Shown here piece by piece: positions 1 to 4,429 of a stretch of 13,979 nucleotides of DNA. The stretch is from contig DAIRCS010000089.1 in NCBI GenBank assembly GCA_036796555.1, positions 1 to 13,979 on the forward strand, given 5' to 3'. Numbering within the stretch: the stretch's first letter is position 1; the number at the start of each line of letters is the position of its first letter. This DNA is from JAJXWB01 sp036796555. GTDB lineage: Bacteria; Pseudomonadota; Alphaproteobacteria; Rhizobiales; Beijerinckiaceae. The position numbers and the translations under genes were made by a program. The notes below the pieces were generated by a model. The model was not told the origin of the DNA. It did not search any database and saw nothing but the letters and a program-made list of their open reading frames with translations.

Positions 1-62
1 TTCGCAAGAGGCCGCGCGACCTGCGCCACGGATTTTCTTTGCCAATCGTCAGGCAGAGACAA

Positions 63-845
63 ATGAACACAGCTGAATTTCTTGGCCGGATAGCCAGCGC
101 CGGAACGAAGGCGCTCGACCATTTTCAGGCGATAATTGTGAGGGCTCTGCACGACCATCGAATGGCAGACGCGGATAGCGACGCCCTGCTATCGGCGTTG
201 GCCGAACGCAGAGCCGCCCTCAAAAGCACCGACCCGATTGCTATCCCCAGGGAGAGCCGATCGCCATACCGATCACGTGTCAAAGGGCGCCGCCAAGACA
301 GGCCAAAAGTGTTCGGCGACGGTCCGCGGCGCCCAATGGACCGTAACGCCAAGGCGCGCCTCATGGTTTTCGCGCGAGCCCTGAAGGCCAAACGGCCGGG
401 CGATGCCGGCCGGCACTATGGCGAGCTTACAGCCAAGACCGTCGATGTGCTGGAGGCGCTTCTGTTCGAATTTCACAATGCCCGGACCGGACAGTGCAAT
501 CCGAGCTATCAGCGGATCGCCGAAAAAGCGCGCTGCGCGCGATCGACGGCGCAAGCGGCCATGTCAGCGCTCGAGCAGGCGGGCCTGCTCACCTGGGTCA
601 ATCGCCTTGAACGACGAAGTGCGCCCGCCGCCGCCCATCGAGGCAGAGGACGGATCGTTCGTGTGTTCCGGACGTCGAACGCCTATCGGTTCGTCGACCC
701 CCTTCCGCGAGCGAGCGGCCACGGGTCCAGTACCGAATTTCAGCCTGGAACCACCAACCAAGAGTCTTTCTCTGGCGGATACCGCCGAACGAACGGGCGG
801 CCATCGCTGTTTCGAGCAGAATGTCGTGGGACCGCCGGTCCGTAG
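63..845 (+). CDS. Winged-helix replication-initiator-like protein
   Basis: A 260-residue basic protein with a winged helix-turn-helix at about residues 122-182, seen as LTAKTVDVLEALLFEFHNA, then PSYQRIAEKARCARSTAQAA as the recognition region, then LLTWVNRL. A TSNAYRF segment and a GTTNQ segment follow. This arrangement recalls a widespread family in alphaproteobacterial plasmids and islands usually annotated as replication protein A or HTH protein; that match is from memory, not a search. It probably binds DNA at an origin or acts as a regulator. I chose the ATG at 63 because an AGG lies about 9 bases upstream. However, the frame has no stop back to base 1 (a TTG is at 39), so the true start could lie outside the window. 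The C-terminal 50 residues look low-complexity and may be divergent. Direct replication function is inference. Confidence 0.6.
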   Translation: MNTAEFLGRIASAGTKALDHFQAIIVRALHDHRMADADSDALLSALAERRAALKSTDPIAIPRESRSPYRSRVKGRRQDRPKVFGDGPRRPMDRNAKARLMVFARALKAKRPGDAGRHYGELTAKTVDVLEALLFEFHNARTGQCNPSYQRIAEKARCARSTAQAAMSALEQAGLLTWVNRLERRSAPAAAHRGRGRIVRVFRTSNAYRFVDPLPRASGHGSSTEFQPGTTNQESFSGGYRRTNGRPSLFRAECRGTAGP

Positions 846-1199
846 GAGCCGGCCAGCGCAAATCTCGGGGATCGAAGCGGAGATTTCGCTCGCGGACGAG
901 CCATACGGCTCGACCGCTCGGCGATTTGCGTCTGCGCCCCATTGGCGAGGCCATCGAGATCCGCATCGACGGCGTGAGTTCGGCTCGCTGGCTTCCAGTC
1001 TCGTCCCCTGGCCACTGCAAGAGGTCCAACCGGTCGGGTGCGCCCGTCCGTCGGCCGTTTGCTTGTTCCTGACATTGCGAGCCGCGGTCGCCCGGATCGC
1101 GCAACGCTGCGCGTCTTCCACTTCGTTCCAGCCTGTCGGTGCGCTTGGGCGCGCGGCTCGGCATGTCTGCTCACATCAACCGGCCTGACGGAGGCTCAA
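846..1199. other. Gene-poor interval, no supported feature
   Basis: I find no convincing gene in these 354 bases. A short arginine-rich frame (821-1072, plus) overlaps the end of the preceding gene and has no clear ribosome site or family resemblance. Frames on the other strand give arginine/serine-rich translations typical of GC-rich shadows. No strong palindrome or tandem repeat was seen. It may be decayed coding sequence downstream of the replication-like gene or a spacer. Confidence 0.5.
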
Positions 1200-1364
1200 A
1201 TGCGCTACGAGACCCAGTCCCTTCTCTACCACGGCAGAATGCCCAACCGCGGTCGCCCCGATCTCGCCGGCCCTGTCATGGCCGTGCTCGCCATCCTCTG
1301 CGTCGTCGCGTGCGCGGCCGACGCCGTCAACCGCCTGTTCAACTCCCTGCCGCTCTTTCAATAG
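1200..1364 (+). CDS. Small single-pass membrane protein (54 aa)
   Basis: A short protein starting at the ATG at 1200, preceded by a good ribosome site (GGAGG at 1190-1194). It has a basic N-terminus and one hydrophobic segment at about residues 24-40 (PVMAVLAILCVVACAA), then a short polar tail. If translation began at Met14 instead, VVAC (Cys38) would resemble a lipobox, so it could be a tiny lipoprotein; this is speculative. No family is recognised. It lies 45 bases before the secreted-protein gene, with a promoter-like region and a palindromic motif between them, so the two are probably separate units. The clear Shine-Dalgarno and the membrane segment are the main support for it being real. 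Confidence 0.45.
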   Translation: MRYETQSLLYHGRMPNRGRPDLAGPVMAVLAILCVVACAADAVNRLFNSLPLFQ

Positions 1365-1399
1365 GCGGAGAGAGTCTGTATTATCGATATAACGATAAT
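1356..1399 (+). promoter_or_regulatory. Candidate promoter with palindromic operator, site 1
   Basis: The palindrome is ATTATCG (1380-1386), 6 bases, CGATAAT (1393-1399): perfect 7-bp arms, 10 bases before the ATG at 1410. A possible -35 (TTTCAA, 1356-1361) and -10 (TATTAT, 1379-1384) with 17-base spacing would put the palindrome over the -10 and start site, as expected for a repressor operator. Bases 1382-1399 match the parA-promoter palindrome at 3639-3656 in 15 of 18 positions. The promoter elements are a visual guess; the palindrome and the match are seen directly. Confidence 0.5.
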
Positions 1400-1409
1400 T
1401 GGGTTGGTC

Positions 1410-1814
1410 ATGCGATTCGTAATTTCTGCTCTATTCGTCACGGTCGCTGCAATGCCGGCAGCGGCGGAAGAGATCACATTTCCGACTGCCGAGGTCTTCC
1501 GGAACGCCCGCCACGATCCGTCGCGTATCTGGGCCGACGCCGACATGACCGCGTTCGGTCCAAACGATCGCGGCGCAACCGTTACGGAGTTCCGTGCGAC
1601 GACAGCCGACGGCGCGACATGGATTGTCTCGCAGATCAAGAACGCCGAGTGCAGCTCGCATCTGTGCCCGACCCGTTTGGTGCGCGAGGCATCTGACGGC
1701 GGCCGGCGCGTCTATGCCGACGACCTCATGCAGATCGGCGGCCACTTCTCCCTCAATGGCTCGACCCTCTCCGATGGCTCGGGCTCCTTTCCTGTCGAAC
1801 CGGGTCGCAAATGA
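1410..1814 (+). CDS. Secreted periplasmic protein of unknown function
   Basis: A 134-residue protein with an apparent Sec signal peptide (MRFVISALFVTVAAMPAAA, cleavage about after residue 19). The mature part is polar and has exactly two cysteines, C81 and C86, in ECSSHLC, which could form one disulfide in the periplasm. I do not recognise a family. The ATG at 1410 is preferred over the TTG two codons earlier because the signal peptide then begins Met-Arg-Phe; the ribosome site is weak (GGG at 1401-1403). Its stop overlaps the start of the lysozyme-like gene (ATGA, 1811-1814), so the two are probably translationally coupled and act in the same compartment. An immunity, chaperone or entry-exclusion role is possible but nothing in the sequence shows it. 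Confidence 0.65.
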   Translation: MRFVISALFVTVAAMPAAAEEITFPTAEVFRNARHDPSRIWADADMTAFGPNDRGATVTEFRATTADGATWIVSQIKNAECSSHLCPTRLVREASDGGRRVYADDLMQIGGHFSLNGSTLSDGSGSFPVEPGRK

Positions 1815-2386
1815 GACGTCGCCTTACTATCGCGTTCGCGCTTGTCGCAACGGTCGCCATAGCCGGCGAGTCCGCCCTATCCCTGATGCAGGCAGGCATG
1901 CCCTCGGAATGCGCGGATTTTGCCGCGAAGGTCAGCGCCAGCGAAGGGAATTTCGGCACCACGAACCAATACGGCTGCCTCGGCGCCTTTCAGTTCTGCC
2001 CGGGCACGTTCGAAAGCTATTACAAGGGCTCGGCAAGCTCCTTCCTCTCGGACCCTTCCGCTCAGGTCGCCGCGTGGAAGCAATATCAGTCGAACGAATG
2101 GAGCAAGGCCCAGAGCAATGGCCTGACCAGCGCAGTCGGCCAACAGGTTTGCTACAACGGGCGCTGCGCGACCGTCACGGAGTCCGCGATCCTCATGGCC
2201 TGTCAATTCGGATGCGGAGCCAAGGGAAAGCTTGCCAATCTCGTCAATAACGGGATGGACTGCAACGCGCGCGACGTGAAGGACGGCAATCTCGTTTCCG
2301 TCTGCGAATATCTGATCCGCGGTTCCGGCTACAACGTCTCGTGCTTTACCGGAAACCCGGCGGACTGCGAGACATCGGCGAGCTAG
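1811..2386 (+). CDS. Cysteine-rich lysozyme-fold protein, possible VirB1-type hydrolase
   Basis: A 191-residue exported protein: an N-terminal hydrophobic signal (residues 4-18) follows three arginines. The core resembles the lysozyme/soluble transglycosylase fold: a candidate catalytic Glu45 in SASEGNFG, then YGCLGAFQFCPGTF (residues 54-67), equivalent to the G-x-x-QF-x-P-x-TF/W segment of such enzymes, then a DPSAQVAAW helix (81-89). Its likely role is local cleavage of peptidoglycan so that the transfer channel can cross the wall, as VirB1 does. It has eleven cysteines (34, 56, 63, 114, 119, 131, 135, 151, 165, 178, 186), unusual for this fold and implying several periplasmic disulfides. 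It starts in the ATGA overlap with the gene before it. The assignment comes from motif shape, not a search; a cell-wall-active antibacterial or an inactive relative are alternatives. Confidence 0.5.
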   Translation: MRRRLTIAFALVATVAIAGESALSLMQAGMPSECADFAAKVSASEGNFGTTNQYGCLGAFQFCPGTFESYYKGSASSFLSDPSAQVAAWKQYQSNEWSKAQSNGLTSAVGQQVCYNGRCATVTESAILMACQFGCGAKGKLANLVNNGMDCNARDVKDGNLVSVCEYLIRGSGYNVSCFTGNPADCETSAS

Positions 2387-2431
2387 GACCGGGAAGTTGC
2401 GCCAAGTCGCCTGCGCGTGGGACGGGCCTCT

Positions 2432-2869
2432 TCATCGCCGCATCGCGGCGACCGCCCTTTCGACCAGCGGCCTGAGAGCTTCGCTCAACAGGTCGGACAG
2501 CGGTACGCCCTGCAGAGCTGCGTAGGCGCGTAGCGTGCGCAGCTCCTCTGGTTCACACCGCACCCTCACGCGTCGTGACGGCGTCACCTGCGCCGCGGGC
2601 GGCTCAATTGGTGTTCGCGCCTGTTCTTTGTCGCCTGCCAACGAGTGGGACGCCGGTTCGGACGGCGGAACACCGGCGCCGCCGCCCTCATTCGCGCTCT
2701 CTGCCGCCGGCTCCTGATCACAGGACGCGACAGCGCGCCTTGCCACAGCAGGGTACTGACTGTCCCCGCTGCTGAGCGCTGCGGCGATTTCGCCGATGCG
2801 GTCGAAGCTCGGCTGTGGCGCCTGCCTTCTTCTGAGAGATATCGGGGCCGCCTTTCCGTCCTCAGACAT
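2432..2869 (-). CDS. Ribbon-helix-helix partition partner of ParA
   Basis: A 145-residue protein. The N-terminal two thirds (1-97) is proline-, alanine- and glutamate-rich and probably disordered. The C-terminal 47 residues form a plausible ribbon-helix-helix: strand RRVRVRCE (99-106), helix EELRTLRAYAALQG, turn, helix LSDLLSEALRPLVERAV. A disordered arm plus a C-terminal RHH is the layout of small centromere-binding proteins such as ParG, which stimulate their ParA and repress the par promoter. The start at 2869 is chosen because it overlaps the parA stop by 8 bases, and the extra 40 residues upstream are a parA shadow. Its likely DNA targets are the GGGAC boxes at 3672-3873. Partition role is inferred from context and fold. 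Confidence 0.7.
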   Translation of the reverse strand: MSEDGKAAPISLRRRQAPQPSFDRIGEIAAALSSGDSQYPAVARRAVASCDQEPAAESANEGGGAGVPPSEPASHSLAGDKEQARTPIEPPAAQVTPSRRVRVRCEPEELRTLRAYAALQGVPLSDLLSEALRPLVERAVAAMRR

Positions 2870-3587
2870 CGGCCGCCTCCGCCTGGTCCTCGGATTCGCT
2901 GAGGAAGTCGGACAGCAATTCATCCACGACCGCGCGAAGATTGTTCTGCGCGCGTGCGACCGATCCGTCCCGATCCAGGGGCAGTTCATAGAGGGCAGCG
3001 CCTGTCATGACCTTTGCGAAGACGGAGCGTTCCCACAGGGCGTGCCGGCACCATTCGACATCGGCGTTGCGCAGGACGTTCAGCGCCGCTTTCGCGGCAA
3101 CAGAGTTCCGCGTCATCGCGGTCATCCTGTTGAGGACGACCTTGTGCCGGACGGGCGACCCGCCCCGCTCCATGTCACGCAGATATTTGACGATCTGGAC
3201 GACCTGATAGCAGTCGAGACTATGTGGCTGGGTCGGAATGACGACGAGGTCGCACGCTACCGCGTCCAATGCGAGCGTCGCTTCGGCGTAACCCGCGACC
3301 TCGACGATGACAGCAATGAAGCCGGAAGCCGACTTCACCCGTTCGGCGATCCGATCGTTGCCCTCGACCTTTTCGACGGAGACGCCTGTCAGCTGACTTC
3401 CGTGCGCCCTGGCGACGGTGAACCACAGGAGCGACGAGCCCTGCCTGTCGCCATCGATCAACAGAACCTCGCCGGCGCGGGCGAGTTCCTGGGCCAGCAA
3501 TGCGGCGACCGTGGTTTTTCCGCAGCCGCCTTTTGGCGAGGCCACCATGATCGTCAGATGCCCGGCCTCCGTAGGTTCCATTTTCAC
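2862..3587 (-). CDS. parA: ParA-type partition ATPase
   Basis: A 241-residue MinD/ParA ATPase without an N-terminal HTH, the short ParA type that pairs with RHH partners. It has a deviant Walker A KGGCGKTT (residues 19-26), a VLLIDGDRQGSSLLW strand with D45 and D47, and a DLVVIPTQP segment (113-121). The usual Walker B IDTPG-like stretch reads VEVAG here (95-99), with Glu96 where Asp is normal. It should drive segregation of the element by dynamic binding of the nucleoid. The GTG at 3587 is the chosen start because AAGGAG sits 10 bases upstream; the ATG at 3581 is the alternative. It overlaps the downstream RHH gene by 8 bases. The promoter region at about 3633-3661 holds a palindromic operator, so it is probably repressed by a regulator in addition to its own partner. 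Confidence 0.85.
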   Translation of the reverse strand: MKMEPTEAGHLTIMVASPKGGCGKTTVAALLAQELARAGEVLLIDGDRQGSSLLWFTVARAHGSQLTGVSVEKVEGNDRIAERVKSASGFIAVIVEVAGYAEATLALDAVACDLVVIPTQPHSLDCYQVVQIVKYLRDMERGGSPVRHKVVLNRMTAMTRNSVAAKAALNVLRNADVEWCRHALWERSVFAKVMTGAALYELPLDRDGSVARAQNNLRAVVDELLSDFLSESEDQAEAADV

Positions 3588-3632
3588 TTGTCCGTCGCTC
3601 CTTCAAGAAGCTGCTTCGCTTCGTGCTTGCCT

Positions 3633-3661
3633 TGAATATATCGGTAGACCGATAATGTCAT
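3633..3661 (-). promoter_or_regulatory. parA promoter with palindromic operator, site 2
   Basis: Perfect palindrome TATCGGT (3639-3645), AG, ACCGATA (3648-3654). Read on the minus strand toward parA, ATGACA (3661-3656) could be a -35 and TATATT (3640-3635, 15-base spacing) or TATTCA (3638-3633, 17-base spacing) a -10, so the palindrome fills the spacer. That is a typical repressor position. The 18-base segment 3639-3656 recurs with 15/18 identity at 1382-1399 and 16/18 at 5847-5864. The cognate regulator is not identified in the window. Confidence 0.55.
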
Positions 3662-3671
3662 CCGTCCTATT

Positions 3672-3873
3672 GGGACATGCGGATCTCTTGTCCCGTCGGG
3701 ACATCGGGACACCGGGACATCGTGATGCGGGAGCTGTTGGTGGACATCAGGCAAATCGGGACCAGCGTCCCAATGGGTCGCGTGGCCCGTCGGGCTTCGC
3801 GACCCATCCGGTTCTGCGGTCTTCGAGGTCAGAGGTCCCGACCGGACACATGTCCCAGCGGGACATCCGTCCC
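3672..3873. repeat. GGGAC/GTCCC box clusters, probable centromere (parS)
   Basis: Eleven copies of GGGAC or GTCCC occur in about 200 bases: GGGAC at 3672, 3698, 3706, 3714, 3758 and 3860; GTCCC at 3690, 3767, 3835, 3852 and 3869. Near-matches lie at 3741 (TGGAC) and 3843 (CGGAC). From 3690 the boxes are in an exact 8-base register: GTCCCGTC, GGGACATC, GGGACACC, GGGACATC. The right cluster is spaced 8 or 9 bases. RHH proteins such as MetJ and the omega repressor bind tandem 7-8 bp boxes, so this is probably the binding array of the RHH partner encoded at 2869-2432, serving as centromere and par operator. Iterons of an origin are the main alternative. Confidence 0.6.
3773..3807. repeat. Long inverted repeat (hairpin/cruciform) between the box clusters
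   Basis: Perfect 10-base arms ATGGGTCGCG (3773-3782) and CGCGACCCAT (3798-3807). The 15-base interior contains a second 4-bp stem, GCCC (3785-3788) and GGGC (3792-3795), with a GTC loop; a T-T mismatch and a possible G-T wobble join the two stems. No T-run follows on either strand, so it does not look like an intrinsic terminator. It lies midway between the two GGGAC clusters and could be a centromere core, single-strand origin or structured RNA. Confidence 0.6.
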
Positions 3874-3892
3874 GAGAGAATTGGAGTTGATC

Positions 3893-3976
3893 ATGAACCG
3901 ATTGGCCAAGTTCTCTTGCCGGACGCTTCTATTTCGACATGCCGCTTCGCTGCGGAAGCCCACCCAAATCCTATGA
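3893..3976 (+). CDS. Possible 27-residue leader peptide before oriT
   Basis: A short frame begins at ATG 3893, with GGAG at 3883-3886 about 6 bases upstream, and ends just before the putative nick core. The product is basic (starts MNRLAKFSCRT) with no recognised family. The ribosome site is the only positive evidence. It could be a leader peptide in the mob control region or simply chance. Confidence 0.2.
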   Translation: MNRLAKFSCRTLLFRHAASLRKPTQIL

Positions 3977-3983
3977 GTTCTCT

Positions 3984-4013
3984 TTGGCAGGATAGGCGAA
4001 AATGTCGTACATT
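3984..4013 (+). promoter_or_regulatory. Candidate mob promoter overlapping oriT
   Basis: TTGGCA (3984-3989) and TACATT (4008-4013) with 18-base spacing resemble -35 and -10 elements reading toward mobC at 4052. The -35 covers the putative nick and the -10 lies in the right arm of the inverted repeat. Relaxosome proteins binding this repeat would therefore also block the promoter. This is a visual consensus match only. Confidence 0.3.
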
Positions 4014-4017
4014 TTCG
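3986..4017 (-). other. oriT: Putative oriT: RP4-like nic core plus inverted repeat
   Basis: On the minus strand, CCTATCCTGCC (3996-3986) is identical over 11 bases to the nick region of RP4 (IncP), where cleavage falls after TATCCTG. The expected nick here is between 3988 and 3987 on the minus strand. Directly 5' of it on that strand is an inverted repeat with perfect 9-base arms CGAAAATGT (3997-4005) and ACATTTTCG (4009-4017) around CGT, mirroring the RP4 order of inverted repeat then nic. It lies 35 bases from mobC and the relaxase gene, where such sites normally sit. The core match is from recalled RP4 sequence; nicking is inferred. Confidence 0.75.
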
Positions 4018-4051
4018 AAACGGCCGCCTGCGGCGACCTGGAGAGGCGCCA

Positions 4052-4429
4052 GTGAGCGGTAACTGGTGCCGTTCGCCCAAGTCGCGACGAATGCTCTTCC
4101 GTTTGTCGCCTCAAGATCTTGCTCTGATTGCGGATGCCGCCGAAGCGCGAGGTATGCGCCCATCCGAGTTTGCACGAGAGGCCGTCAGACATTTTGCGGG
4201 CCTTGCGGTCCATCCGGGACCAGAGGCCATGGCGACCCTGAACGCCGCGGCCGATCAGCTTCGTGGCGCGGCTACGAACGTCAATCAGATCGCGCGCGCC
4301 TTCAATCGCGGTTGGCTGGCGACCGAGTCTGACATTTATCCGGACCTCGAAGCTTTGGCGCAGGCCCTTGTTCGCGTCCGCAGGGAGATACTCGATTTGC
4401 GTCGATTGCCCGAGGCGACGCCCCGGTGA
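4052..4429 (+). CDS. mobC: MobC-like relaxosome accessory protein
   Basis: A 125-residue protein with an N-terminal ribbon-helix-helix (about 14-49: strand MLFRLS, helix QDLALIADAAEARG, helix PSEFAREAVRHFA) and the MobC-family signature LRGAATNVNQIARAFN at 70-85, followed by a basic helix (106-118). MobC proteins bind oriT, open the nick region and recruit the relaxase. The start is GTG at 4052, with GGAGAGG about 5 bases upstream. Its last codons overlap the relaxase start (GTGA, 4426-4429), so both are made from one message and probably coupled. The probable target is the 9-bp inverted repeat at 3997-4017, which may also allow autoregulation. Confidence 0.85.
   Translation: MSGNWCRSPKSRRMLFRLSPQDLALIADAAEARGMRPSEFAREAVRHFAGLAVHPGPEAMATLNAAADQLRGAATNVNQIARAFNRGWLATESDIYPDLEALAQALVRVRREILDLRRLPEATPR

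Noticed and set aside
821..1072. Arginine-rich plus-strand frame of 83 residues after the replication-like gene
   Set aside because: It overlaps the upstream gene, lacks a clear ribosome site and resembles no family I know; kept only as a note in the gene-poor interval.
2387..2431. Looked for a terminator between the lysozyme-like gene and the RHH gene
   Set aside because: No convincing stem-loop is present in this 45-base convergent gap.
3677..3976. 99-residue plus-strand frame across the box array
   Set aside because: Its translation simply reads the GGGAC repeats and no ribosome site supports its start; the non-coding explanation is better.
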